Below, one piece after another: positions 34,882-43,556 of a stretch of DNA of 64,000 nucleotides. The notes under the pieces were generated by a model. It ran no database searches and had not been told where the DNA came from. It saw only the letters and a program-made list of their open reading frames with translations. Made by a program: the position numbers and the translations under genes. The stretch is from CAWGJF01 sp963715745 (GTDB lineage Bacteria; Bacteroidota; Ignavibacteria; Ignavibacteriales; Ignavibacteriaceae). Each line of letters opens with the position of its first letter. Positions within the stretch are counted from its first letter, which is position 1. The stretch spans positions 868,001-932,000 of the forward strand of contig OY970271.1 of assembly GCA_963715745.1 (NCBI GenBank), in the 5' to 3' direction.

Positions 34882-35805
34882 CTCTTTAAAAACGAAAGCT
34901 GCTTTACACAAACCATATATTCTTCCAATTAAAGCTGCAAAATGAGTAACAATCAATTGTGGCTTTAATGTAAAAATCCCTCTTAAAAAATGTCCAAAGG
35001 GAATTATAAACATTTCAACAAGTTCATAAAGTACGATTAACTTTCTTTTCTTAATCAGCCACTTCCAGACGAGGGCTCCTTTGCCAACACCATATCTGAA
35101 AGATTTTTTAAATCCTGTTTTTATTGCTTCGTGAAAAGGAGGAACATGGTAAACTATCAGATCCGGGAAAAATTCCATTTTCTTTTTTGCAAAGAAAGCT
35201 TTCCAGCAAAAATCAGTTTCTTCGCCGCTTCCCCAGTATGAACCTGCACCAAAGTTCTCATCGAATCTTTTTAATTCCTCAAACACCTTTACCCTTACAA
35301 CAAAATTAGAGCCCATAAGCTTTTTTGTATTCCTAAAATATTTCAGGCTGCCAAAGTTTTTTTGTCTAAGCGTATAGTTCGTTTTTGTGTCTTCACGAAT
35401 TATGTTGCCGGCAAGTATTTCAATAAAGGGATTTGAGTTTATTTTACTAAGAAGAATTTCAGAATAATCCGGATGCAGATAACCGTCATCATCGCAAAAA
35501 ACTATCCACTCGGTATTTTCAGGAATCACAAGTGAATTTCTTGCGGCTGAAACTGAATTTGTTTTTATCCTCTTTCGTCGGAATAAGTTGTTATTAAAAA
35601 TGTCATCAGCCAGACTTAATTGTGGTTCGTTCTGGTCTAAAAGAATTACCTTTTGGGGTTTTATTTTTTGATTTAGTGATGCACGTAATCCTCTTTCAAC
35701 AAGGTTAAAGGAACGTCTGAATGTATTGGTGACAATAATATAACTAAATGAAGTAATGTTATCTTTAATATCTGGTTCGACGGAATTTCTTTGAATAGTA
35801 GTATC
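34873..35805 (-). CDS. Glycosyltransferase family 2, 5' end unresolved (probable frameshift)
   Basis: The frame is open from 35805 to the stop at 34873 but contains no ATG, GTG or TTG until GTG 35529, which lies deep inside the fold. The N-terminal strand FSYIIVTNTFRRSFNLVERG (near 35760) and VILLDQNEP are clearly GT2, then WIVFCDDDGYLHPDYSEILL (DXD), SGEETDFCWKAFF and a C-terminal membrane-associated region. So translation must begin upstream: either in the overlapping frame 35673-35969 through a 1-nt shift, or at a rare codon (ATT). Not clear whether this is a sequencing error, decay or an unusual start. Part of the polysaccharide cluster. Confidence 0.65.
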   Translation of the reverse strand, partial: DTTIQRNSVEPDIKDNITSFSYIIVTNTFRRSFNLVERGLRASLNQKIKPQKVILLDQNEPQLSLADDIFNNNLFRRKRIKTNSVSAARNSLVIPENTEWIVFCDDDGYLHPDYSEILLSKINSNPFIEILAGNIIREDTKTNYTLRQKNFGSLKYFRNTKKLMGSNFVVRVKVFEELKRFDENFGAGSYWGSGEETDFCWKAFFAKKKMEFFPDLIVYHVPPFHEAIKTGFKKSFRYGVGKGALVWKWLIKKRKLIVLYELVEMFIIPFGHFLRGIFTLKPQLIVTHFAALIGRIYGLCKAAFVFKESG

Positions 35806-35969
35806 TTATAAAAATTATTATAATTTTTTTCAAACTTACTGCTTGAATATCCATAAATCAATAATGATTTGTTATGGTTATAAACAAAAATTAATTCTGT
35901 AATATTTATCTTCTTATTTTTATAAGACAAGTTCAGATCTTTTTCCATTATTTGAAAAATATCCAACAT
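35673..35969 (-). CDS. Possible N-terminal piece of the frameshifted GT2 gene
   Basis: 98 codons from ATG 35969 overlapping the GT2 frame. The first 60 residues (MLDIFQIMEKDLNLSYKNKK, then FVYNHNKSLLIYGYSSSKFE) could be the leader of the GT2 protein, joined by a -1 shift (one missing base) downstream of the GT2-frame stop at 35808-35806. Against this, the region is very AT-rich, the ATG has no ribosome site, and it lies only 19 bp from the divergent flippase start, leaving no room for promoters. Confidence 0.3.
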   Translation of the reverse strand: MLDIFQIMEKDLNLSYKNKKINITELIFVYNHNKSLLIYGYSSSKFEKNYNNFYKILLFKEIPSNQILKITLLHLVILLSPIHSDVPLTLLKEDYVHH

Positions 35970-35988
35970 ATTTATAACTATTAGCTAA

Positions 35989-37500
35989 ATGTACGAACAT
36001 AGCAGGAGCAAAATAATCGGGGGTGTTAACTGGAACTTTATTAACATAACTACCCAAACAATTTTAAACTTTATTGTCGGTGTTATTTTAGCCAGGATAT
36101 TGTTGCCAAGAGATTTCGGGCTGTTCGGCTTAACAATTATTCTGCTGGGGATTCTCAATTTACTTTTTACTACAAGTATATCCCGGTTTATTGTTCAAAG
36201 AAAAAATTTGGATGATGAAGATATCGGAACTTCCTTATGGGTCAGTTTTATCCTAAGTTTATCAGCTTACATATTTGTCTGGTTTATTTCACCGCTGGTA
36301 GCTTCTTTCTTTAGCGAAAAATCATTGTCTGATTTAATAAGAATTTACACGCTTTCAATTTTCTTTTTCAGTATTTCATCCATCCTAAGAGGATTATTGA
36401 TTAAAAAACTGGATTTCAAATCCATTTTTTACAGTGATACAATTTCTTTACTCTTCGGTTATTCAGCAGTTAGCATAATATTAGCACTTAATGATTTTGG
36501 AGTAAGCAGTTTGATTTATGGAACTCTTGCAAAAGAATTGATTTCGTTATTTACCATTTACCTGTTTGGCAAATTAAAACTATCATTCAGATTTAATTCC
36601 GGAAAATTAAAAAGCATTTTTTATTATAGCGGTGGAATAGGGTTATCAAATATTTTCAGTTACACTGCAAATAATGCTGACTATGTTGTAATCGGCAAGC
36701 TTTTAAATTCTTCTGCTTTGGGATTATACACAAGGGCTTTCAATATTATGACGTTGCCGTTATCTAAAATCTCAATGACTTTGTTCGAGGTAATCTTTTC
36801 AGTTTTTTCTGAAATTCAAAATGATCTGGATCGGATTAAAAATATTTATTTAAAAACAGTAAAAGTAATTGCGCTTTTAACTTTCCCTATTTTAGCTTCA
36901 ATGATCTTAGGTGCGGACTTAATAATAAATGGTATTTATGGTCAAAAGTGGAGCGGTGCAATAAAGGTTTTGCAAATTTTGTGTATTGCAGGATTTTTCA
37001 GGGTAATTACAAACAGTGCCGGAGCAGTTACCAAGGCTACCGGCAAAGTGTATGCTGAAGTCTGGAGGCAATTGGTCTATGCATTGCTATTAATAATTGG
37101 AGCAGTTATGGGGGTTAAATTTGGAATTGAAGGAGTAGGCTTTGCTGTTGTTATTTCATCAATATGGCTTTATGTATCTATGTCACATCTGGCTATTAAA
37201 ATAGTGAGAATAAGCTGGCTTGAATTTTTGAAGGCTCATATACCCGGCTCAATAGTTCTTGCCATTGTAACACTAGTAGATCTTATTGTATTATTTACAA
37301 TGAATTATTTCTTTTACAATCAAAATTATATTTTGAAATTGTTAATTTTCATCATTATAAGTTCATCAGTAACTTTGATTTTAATTAATTCGTTACCGGT
37401 TAAATTGATTGGCGGGGAGGGGAGAGAATTAATATCATCTTATATGACTAAAGTTAAATCATTTTACAATAACAAAGTAAAAAATGCAAAATCTGACTAA
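35989..37500 (+). CDS. Wzx-type polysaccharide flippase (MOP superfamily)
   Basis: 503 residues, about 12-14 membrane helices. N-terminus SKIIGGVNWNFINITTQTIL / NFIVGVILARILLPRDFGLF is the polysaccharide_synt (WzxC-like) signature; ALGLYTRAFNIMTLPLSKIS is the second conserved segment. Flips undecaprenyl-linked oligosaccharide across the inner membrane. Start ATG 35989. Its end overlaps the next gene by 17 nt, so the two are coupled. Confidence 0.9.
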   Translation: MYEHSRSKIIGGVNWNFINITTQTILNFIVGVILARILLPRDFGLFGLTIILLGILNLLFTTSISRFIVQRKNLDDEDIGTSLWVSFILSLSAYIFVWFISPLVASFFSEKSLSDLIRIYTLSIFFFSISSILRGLLIKKLDFKSIFYSDTISLLFGYSAVSIILALNDFGVSSLIYGTLAKELISLFTIYLFGKLKLSFRFNSGKLKSIFYYSGGIGLSNIFSYTANNADYVVIGKLLNSSALGLYTRAFNIMTLPLSKISMTLFEVIFSVFSEIQNDLDRIKNIYLKTVKVIALLTFPILASMILGADLIINGIYGQKWSGAIKVLQILCIAGFFRVITNSAGAVTKATGKVYAEVWRQLVYALLLIIGAVMGVKFGIEGVGFAVVISSIWLYVSMSHLAIKIVRISWLEFLKAHIPGSIVLAIVTLVDLIVLFTMNYFFYNQNYILKLLIFIIISSSVTLILINSLPVKLIGGEGRELISSYMTKVKSFYNNKVKNAKSD

Positions 37501-38200
37501 CAAAGTATCTGACTTAATAAAAGCTTTTACATCTTTAAAGAAATATCAGGATAAAATTGATGATTTATCTGCATACCAATTAATTCAGAATTTGGTAAAG
37601 CATCCCGGATATTTTCCTGTGACTGATTCCAGTATCAGTTTCCATACTGTTCTCACAATTTTAAATGACATCATTCTAAACAAAAGACAAAATATTGTTG
37701 AATTTGGCTCCGGGATTTCTACTCTTGTTATAGCAAAATTGATAAAAGAAGATAAAATGGATTGCAAATTTTTTTCGGTAGAAGATAATCCTGACTGGAT
37801 TAGATTTATGAAAAGCAACATTAGCAAAAACAGCCTCGAAGAATATATCAAATTAATTTATGCACCGTTAGAAAAAACAGATTTGGCTTTGGAGAACAAT
37901 TCCTGGTATTCAATCAAAGTGTTGGATGAACATATAACTTCCGACTTAAAAATAGATCTTGCATTAGTTGATGGTCCAAGTGCATGGCGTCCGGAAATTA
38001 AATTATCCCGCTACACAGCAATTCCGTATCTTATCAACAAACTTGCAGATAACTTTTCTATTTATCTTGACGATTCAAACAGGAAAGGCGAACAAAAAAT
38101 CATCAGTTTGTGGAAGAAAAAATATAACCTGAATTTTAATAAAATCAACAGTAAATCATCTGTTTGTATAAAGGGAAATAAATTAAACACCATTCTGTAA
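37484..38200 (+). CDS. SAM-dependent methyltransferase-like protein in polysaccharide cluster
   Basis: 238 residues. A Rossmann methyltransferase core: NIVEFGSGISTLVIAKLIKE (motif I), CKFFSVEDNPDWIRFMKSNI (acidic end of strand 2), IDLALVDGPSAWRP (motif IV-like) and SIYLDDSNRKGE. This resembles class I methyltransferases of the methyltransf_24 type. N-terminal helices precede it. May methylate a sugar or the chain end; substrate unknown. Overlaps the flippase end and is followed by a GT4 gene after 6 nt. Confidence 0.75.
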   Translation: MQNLTNKVSDLIKAFTSLKKYQDKIDDLSAYQLIQNLVKHPGYFPVTDSSISFHTVLTILNDIILNKRQNIVEFGSGISTLVIAKLIKEDKMDCKFFSVEDNPDWIRFMKSNISKNSLEEYIKLIYAPLEKTDLALENNSWYSIKVLDEHITSDLKIDLALVDGPSAWRPEIKLSRYTAIPYLINKLADNFSIYLDDSNRKGEQKIISLWKKKYNLNFNKINSKSSVCIKGNKLNTIL

Positions 38201-38206
38201 TCATTT

Positions 38207-39337
38207 GTGAAAATTTTATTTTTAACTCACTATAGTGAACTCTACGGCGCCAATCGGTCCTTGTTAATACTTCTGCAAGAATTAATAAAAAAAAATATTG
38301 ATGTATTAGTGTTAACCCCCAAAAGGGGTCCATTATTAGATGAGTTGGATAAATTAGGCATTCGTTATCGAAAAATTAAATTTTGGGCCTGGATGGGTTT
38401 AGCAGGTCCATTGTTCCGTTTAAAATCCATACTAAGGTTTTTAGCCAACATTGTTGTCTTTCCTGCTTTGTTATTTTATGCTTTAAGATTTAAACCTTCT
38501 CTTATCTATACAAATTCTTCAATCACTCCAATTGGAATTTACCTTTCATTATTATTAAAAATCCCACACATATGGCATGTTCGTGAACTTGGTAAGTTAG
38601 ATTATAATTTGGAATATGACTATGGAAAAAAATATTTTTATTCTTTGATGATGAAGTCGGATAGAATAATAGCAATATCCGAATTTGTAAAAGAAAAAGT
38701 CTTTAATGGGGAATGGAAAAACCTTAGAGTTATTTATAATGCAGTAGATATTAAGAAATCAGATATCGAAATCGAATCAAAAGTTATTGCCAGAGAAAGC
38801 TTTACATTTTTAATTATGAGTATCATTCATCCTTCAAAAGGAATTGATGATGCAATAAATGCTTTAGGCAAGCTAAAGAAGGATTTTCCAGATGTAAAAT
38901 TGGTTGTCTGTGGTGGTATTGAAGATAGAAAATATAAAATGTTTCTTGATGATCTGATTATCAAATTAAATATAACAGATCAAATAACTTTTGCTGGGTT
39001 TGTTAAAAACCCATTTGAAATGTATAAAACATCCAACGCAGTTTTGGTCTGTTCCGAAAATGAAGCTTGGGGAAGAGTTGCTGTTGAAGCAATGGTTGCA
39101 GGAACACCGGTGATTGGTTATAATAATGGTGGCACAAAAGAAACTATAGAAAATCACGTTACCGGGCTTCTTTATAATACTGTTGATGAATTGGCTGATT
39201 GTATGAAAACTATAATCCGGGATAAAAACCTGACAAATAAGTTAACAGAAAATGCTCAAAAGTTTGCGCTTCAAAAATTCAGTGTTGAAAAATATACCGC
39301 TAATATTTTTAATATTATTTCAGAATTAGCAAAATAA
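38207..39337 (+). CDS. Glycosyltransferase family 4
   Basis: 376 residues from GTG 38207 (N-terminus KILFLTHYSELYGANRSLLI). GT-B fold: IPHIWHVRELGKL, SDRIIAISEFVKEKV, LRVIYNAVD, SIIHPSKGIDDAINALGKLK and ENEAWGRVAVEAMVAGTPVI / GYNNGGTKETIENHVTGLLY (E-x7-E region). Last gene of the plus-strand polysaccharide group; 6 nt after the methyltransferase-like gene. Confidence 0.9.
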   Translation: MKILFLTHYSELYGANRSLLILLQELIKKNIDVLVLTPKRGPLLDELDKLGIRYRKIKFWAWMGLAGPLFRLKSILRFLANIVVFPALLFYALRFKPSLIYTNSSITPIGIYLSLLLKIPHIWHVRELGKLDYNLEYDYGKKYFYSLMMKSDRIIAISEFVKEKVFNGEWKNLRVIYNAVDIKKSDIEIESKVIARESFTFLIMSIIHPSKGIDDAINALGKLKKDFPDVKLVVCGGIEDRKYKMFLDDLIIKLNITDQITFAGFVKNPFEMYKTSNAVLVCSENEAWGRVAVEAMVAGTPVIGYNNGGTKETIENHVTGLLYNTVDELADCMKTIIRDKNLTNKLTENAQKFALQKFSVEKYTANIFNIISELAK

Positions 39338-39418
39338 ATTGATTAAGGTATTGTTTTAACAGGAATTATTTAATAGAAAAGCACGTAAATTTACCTAACA
39401 GATATAAAAAGTTTGAAT

Positions 39419-40321
39419 ATGACAATAGGAATAATAGCAAATATTACCAAAGATAACATCCTGGAAGTTGTTTCTTCTTTTATTTATAAATTAAAAGCAA
39501 ATGGTCTGGATTATCTTCTTACAAAGTCGTTGCTGGAAGAAAATCAAAAATTGAAACTCGAGATTGAAGAGGATTTTTTATCGGAAGATGATGAGATTTA
39601 TGCAAAGAGTGATGTGATAGTTTCAATTGGCGGTGATGGAACAATGCTTGCAACTGCATACAATGCGTTGAAATATGACAAACCTGTTCTTGGTATCAAT
39701 CTTGGAAAGCTTGGTTTTCTTGTTGAAGCAGATACGACGCATATAGACAGAATAATCAGTGAGCTAAAAGAAAAAAGTTATGAAATTGAAGAAAGAATGG
39801 TTTTGTGTGGTGAATGTTTTGGATGTGGAACCGGTGAATTAATTGCCATAAATGATCTGGTGATTGAAAAAGGTGGTTGGCCTAAAATGATTGATGTTAC
39901 TGCTCATGTAGATGGAGAATATGTTACAACATTTTCTGCAGACGGCTTGATAATCGCAACCCCCACAGGTTCAACGGGCTATTCACTTTCAACTGGCGGT
40001 CCGATTGTCAGTCCCACTGCAAATGCAATTACACTTTCACCCATTTCTCCTCACAGCTTAACAGTAAGACCAATTGTTCTTTCAAGCCGTCAGGAAGTTT
40101 TAATCAAAGCGGATTCTCCTCACAATTATATTCAGGTTAGCTGTGACGGCCAGAGAGTCTTAAAGTTTCCTCCTCCAATTGAAATTAAGATTAAAAAGAA
40201 TGAAAAACCTTTAAAGCTGATCAGCCTCTCGATAAGAACATATTTTGAAACTCTTCGTCAGAAACTTTTGTGGGGAGTTGATGTTCGCCAGAATAATATT
40301 AAAAATGGTGACAAATTATGA
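39419..40321 (+). CDS. nadK: NAD kinase
   Basis: 300 residues from ATG 39419 (a TTG two codons earlier is also in frame). Conserved: SIGGDGTMLATAYN (GGDGT, catalytic Asp), GINLGKLGFLVE, NDLVIEKGG (NE/ND motif), and TPTGSTGYSLSTGGPIVSPT. Phosphorylates NAD to NADP with ATP or polyphosphate in the cytoplasm. The stop overlaps the ATG of the thioredoxin-like gene (ATGA-type, 4 nt). Confidence 0.93.
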   Translation: MTIGIIANITKDNILEVVSSFIYKLKANGLDYLLTKSLLEENQKLKLEIEEDFLSEDDEIYAKSDVIVSIGGDGTMLATAYNALKYDKPVLGINLGKLGFLVEADTTHIDRIISELKEKSYEIEERMVLCGECFGCGTGELIAINDLVIEKGGWPKMIDVTAHVDGEYVTTFSADGLIIATPTGSTGYSLSTGGPIVSPTANAITLSPISPHSLTVRPIVLSSRQEVLIKADSPHNYIQVSCDGQRVLKFPPPIEIKIKKNEKPLKLISLSIRTYFETLRQKLLWGVDVRQNNIKNGDKL

Positions 40322-40821
40322 AACCAGTCCTTTGTTTTTTATTAATAATTTGTTCTGTTTCCTTTTCTCAGGAGTTTAATAAAACTGTAGTTGATAGTGA
40401 ATCAGGGAAACCAATGCTTGTTGGGAATTGTAACCTTGAGGCATTCAAAGATACAAGCTTTAGCTGGTGGTGGAATTCCAGCTATGAATTATACGATGTT
40501 GACACATCTACTGTTAACAAATTTGCTGATAATATCTCAGATTTTAACATAACAATTGTAATGGGAACCTGGTGCAGTGACAGCAGAACTGAAGTCCCTC
40601 ATTTTATAAAGATATTAAATGATGCACATTATGATTCAAACAAGATAAAATTATTTTGTGTTGATAGAGACAAAGAAGAGAAAGATGTTGACATCAGTAA
40701 TTTAAAGATTGTATTAGTCCCAACTATGATATTTTACAAAGACGAAAAAGAAATAGGCAGAATAATAGAGACTCCTAACGAAACACTTGAAAAAGATATC
40801 TTAAATATTCTGAAAGGATAG
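40318..40821 (+). CDS. Exported thioredoxin-fold protein lacking the CxxC motif
   Basis: 167 residues; signal peptide (VLCFLLIICSVSFSQ). The fold is seen in NITIVMGTWCSDSRTEVPHF (normally WCxxC; here WCSDS, so only one Cys), LFCVDRDKEE, IVLVPTMIFYKDEKEIGRII (cis-Pro VPT). With a single active-site Cys it cannot form the usual disulphide; it may act as a monothiol or a non-redox binder. Translationally coupled to nadK. Followed by a bidirectional terminator. Confidence 0.85.
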   Translation: MKPVLCFLLIICSVSFSQEFNKTVVDSESGKPMLVGNCNLEAFKDTSFSWWWNSSYELYDVDTSTVNKFADNISDFNITIVMGTWCSDSRTEVPHFIKILNDAHYDSNKIKLFCVDRDKEEKDVDISNLKIVLVPTMIFYKDEKEIGRIIETPNETLEKDILNILKG

Positions 40822-40833
40822 CTTAAAAAAAGA

Positions 40834-40859
40834 AAAGCCGCATCTTCCGATACGGCTTT
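40834..40859. terminator. Bidirectional terminator between convergent operons
   Basis: AAAGCCG (40834-40840) pairs with CGGCTTT (40853-40859); ATC/GAT extends the stem around TTCC after one mismatch. A-run before and T-rich sequence after the stem on either strand. It serves the nadK operon and the KamA operon. Confidence 0.7.
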
Positions 40860-40880
40860 AATTAAATCTGTCTTGGATCA

Positions 40881-42026
40881 TTAATCCTGCAAAACAGGCG
40901 CGTTTGATTTTCTCCTTCTTGTCTGCTTTTTCTTTTCCTGATCAGATTTCTTTTTCTTTGTTCCAAATCCTTCAGGATTATTTTTATCAGAATAGTTTTT
41001 ATAAGAATAAACTTTATTCTGGAAATTTCTTAAAATAATTTGTTCTTCATCCATGTGCAGAACATAATTTGGAAGAAGAGGAATTTTTCCACCGCCGCCG
41101 GGGGCATCAATAACAAAATGTGGAACAGCTAATCCACTCGTATGGCCCCTCAATCCTTCAACAATTTTCAGTCCTGTCTGAATTGAAGTTCTGAAGTGAT
41201 TTGCTCCTTTTGTCTCATCAGCCATGTACATATAGTAAGGTCTTACTCTTATCCTAAGCAATTTCTGAACGAGCTCTTTAACAATAGCCGGATCGTCATT
41301 AACCCCTTTCATAATAACCATCTGGTTACCTACAGGGACACCTGAATTGGCAAGCATCTCACATGCTTTTGTACTTTCAGGAGTTATTTCCCACGGATGA
41401 TTAAAGTGAGTATTAACATAAACCGGATGATATTTTTTAATCATCTCACATAAATTTTCAGTAATCCGGTGTGGAAGTACTACCGGCATTCTTGTTCCGA
41501 GCCTTATTATTTCGATATGAGGGATTGATCTCAGCCTTTCAAGAATTTTTTCCAGCATTGCATCGGTTAACATTAAAGGATCGCCGCCTGAAAGAATAAC
41601 ATCTCTTATTTCAGAATGCTGTTCAAGATATTTGAAGGCACTTTCGAGTCCTTTCATAGAAATCTTTTCATAGTCCCCGACTTTTCTTTTTCTGGTGCAG
41701 AAACGACAATAGATTCCACACTGACTTGTAACCAGAAACAATGCTCTGTCAGGGTACCTGTGAGTAATGTTTGGTACAGGGCTCATCTCATCTTCGTGAA
41801 GGGGATCTTCTTCAGCATCAAAATCTTCCAGCTCCATTTTCTCCGGAATGCATTGACGCCAGATTGGATCGCCGGGATAACGGATAAGGCTAAGGTAGTA
41901 CGGATTTATCCGTGCCTGGAAGAATTCATCCAGATCTTCCGCCACCTTCCGATCTATATTGAATTGTTCCACCAGTTCATCAACTGTATGGACACTGTCC
42001 CTTACCATTTTTTGCCATAGTTCCAT
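40881..42026 (-). CDS. KamA-family radical SAM aminomutase (lysine 2,3-aminomutase-like)
   Basis: 381 residues. Radical SAM cluster C103-x3-C107-x2-C110 (CGIYCRFC, then TRKRKVG), SGGDPLM, and VIDAPGGGGKIPLLPNY, which contains the PLP-binding Lys (K314) of lysine 2,3-aminomutase. All cofactor motifs are present, so 2,3-migration of an amino group to give a beta-amino acid is expected; lysine is the default guess, but glutamate or another amino acid is possible. A Lys/Arg-rich tail (KKKKSDQEKKKQTRRRKS) is added. Last gene of a four-gene operon with GNAT and two ATP-grasp genes. Confidence 0.88.
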   Translation of the reverse strand: MELWQKMVRDSVHTVDELVEQFNIDRKVAEDLDEFFQARINPYYLSLIRYPGDPIWRQCIPEKMELEDFDAEEDPLHEDEMSPVPNITHRYPDRALFLVTSQCGIYCRFCTRKRKVGDYEKISMKGLESAFKYLEQHSEIRDVILSGGDPLMLTDAMLEKILERLRSIPHIEIIRLGTRMPVVLPHRITENLCEMIKKYHPVYVNTHFNHPWEITPESTKACEMLANSGVPVGNQMVIMKGVNDDPAIVKELVQKLLRIRVRPYYMYMADETKGANHFRTSIQTGLKIVEGLRGHTSGLAVPHFVIDAPGGGGKIPLLPNYVLHMDEEQIILRNFQNKVYSYKNYSDKNNPEGFGTKKKKSDQEKKKQTRRRKSNAPVLQD

Positions 42027-42028
42027 GA

Positions 42029-42517
42029 CTATCCCTCAGATTTCTTGTTGTTGAAATATTTACCAAAGATCATTAAAGCATCCCCTACCTTGTAAAAATC
42101 TTTTATCTCACAAATGATGCTGTAGTTATTTCTCATGTAAAAATTTCTTGTTGCTGTGTAGCTTTCTTTTGAAGAAGTTTCAATCAGCAACCACCTTCCG
42201 TTATTTTCTTTTACAAATTGTTCCGCATGTTCTAAAAGTTTTTTACCAACTCCTTTACTGCTATGCTGCGGATCAGTAACAATCCAGTAAAGATCATACA
42301 CTCCGTCTGTAAGAGGTCTCCTGCCGGTGCAATGATAACCAATAACTATGCCATCTTCTTCAAAAACAAACACATGATAATCACTTTGCTTTTGATTTGA
42401 AGCTGCGATGTTAACAAGTTCCATTGCAACATCAATTTCTTCATCATTAAATGCAGGAACTTTTTTTAAAATGTTTTCAATTACTTTCGCGTCAGACTGC
42501 TCTAACTTTCGAATCAT
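42029..42517 (-). CDS. GNAT-family N-acetyltransferase
   Basis: 162 residues; motif A is VTDPQHSSKGVGKKLLEHAE (the acetyl-CoA pyrophosphate loop), followed by WLLIETSSKESYTATRNFYM (motif B). Transfers an acetyl group to an amine. Its position between a KamA-type mutase (2 nt downstream) and ATP-grasp ligases (26-nt overlap upstream) suggests acetylation of the beta-amino acid or of the dipeptide, in analogy to beta-lysine acetyltransferase AblB, with which I cannot claim homology beyond the fold. Confidence 0.87.
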   Translation of the reverse strand: MIRKLEQSDAKVIENILKKVPAFNDEEIDVAMELVNIAASNQKQSDYHVFVFEEDGIVIGYHCTGRRPLTDGVYDLYWIVTDPQHSSKGVGKKLLEHAEQFVKENNGRWLLIETSSKESYTATRNFYMRNNYSIICEIKDFYKVGDALMIFGKYFNNKKSEG

Positions 42518-43556
42518 TAAACTTTTTCCTTGATAAAGCGAAATTTGCTATGGTACTAAGTAATTCATTGTGTGTTAATCCAGAAGCTGCAGCAGCTCTT
42601 GCAAATCCGGAATCACTCGAGATATCCGGGTTCGGATTAACTTCTATCACGTACGGAATTCCATCATTTGATAATCTAATATCTATACGTGCATAATCTC
42701 TGCATTGAAGTGCTTCATATGCAGCTATGGCTATCTTTTCAATTTTTGATTTTATTCTTTTACTTAACTTTGCCGGGCAGACAGGTTTTGTATACTGGTA
42801 GTATACACTTCCATCAATCCATTTTCCGTCATATGTAACGATTTTTGGCAATTTCGGGGGCAATCCTTTAAAATTAATTTCTGAAACCGGCAGCACATTG
42901 CTACCAAGAATTGCAACGTTAAGCTCTCTTCCTTTAATATATTCTTCTATAATAATTTCCTGTTTATAAGTCTGTGCAAGAAACCTGAACTGCTTACGTA
43001 ACTCTTTATAATTATTTGCAACTGAGAATTCAGAGATTCCAATACTTGCATCTTCGTTATTAAGTTTGAGAATTGCAGGATAGTTAAGCTCAATATCTAT
43101 CTCTGAAAATCTTGTTTTTGGTTTTAATGTAATGTGATTTGGAGTAACAATCCCCCTGGACTTTAAAATACTTTTTGATCTTTGTTTATTTAAACAATTG
43201 CCTAATGTTGAAGGTTTGTTGCCTGTATAAAAATAACCAAGCAGTTCAAACAAACCAGCTATACATGATTCGTAGGATGATATACCCTCAACCGATTCAA
43301 CAAAGTTGAAAATCACATCAGGGTTTTCAGAATTAATATTATTTATAGTTTTCCTTAAATCTTTATCTATTGCAAGTGATTTAACATCGGTAAAAAATTC
43401 CGATAATGAGGATTCAGTCTTACTTAATTCCTTGAGAAAACTTTTTTCTGATAAATCATTTTCAGAATTTTCCCCATTTGCCGGTTTACCATTGTATACG
43501 GAAAATATGCTTACAGGTGCGTTATAACAGATTAATATTTTAGCTTCTGTTTTCAT
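42492..43556 (-). CDS. ATP-grasp ligase (D-Ala-D-Ala ligase-like), second of pair
   Basis: 354 residues. ATP-grasp features: FELLGYFYTGNKPSTLGNCL / NKQRSKSILK, AILKLNNEDASIGIS, IIIEEYIKGRELNVAILGSN and RIDIRLSNDGIPYVIEVNPN (metal-binding E and N). Joins a carboxylate to an amine with ATP. About the size of Ddl, but the operon shows it is not the cell-wall enzyme. Paralogous to the upstream ligase; the pair overlaps by 4 nt (ATGA). Confidence 0.85.
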   Translation of the reverse strand: MKTEAKILICYNAPVSIFSVYNGKPANGENSENDLSEKSFLKELSKTESSLSEFFTDVKSLAIDKDLRKTINNINSENPDVIFNFVESVEGISSYESCIAGLFELLGYFYTGNKPSTLGNCLNKQRSKSILKSRGIVTPNHITLKPKTRFSEIDIELNYPAILKLNNEDASIGISEFSVANNYKELRKQFRFLAQTYKQEIIIEEYIKGRELNVAILGSNVLPVSEINFKGLPPKLPKIVTYDGKWIDGSVYYQYTKPVCPAKLSKRIKSKIEKIAIAAYEALQCRDYARIDIRLSNDGIPYVIEVNPNPDISSDSGFARAAAASGLTHNELLSTIANFALSRKKFNDSKVRAV

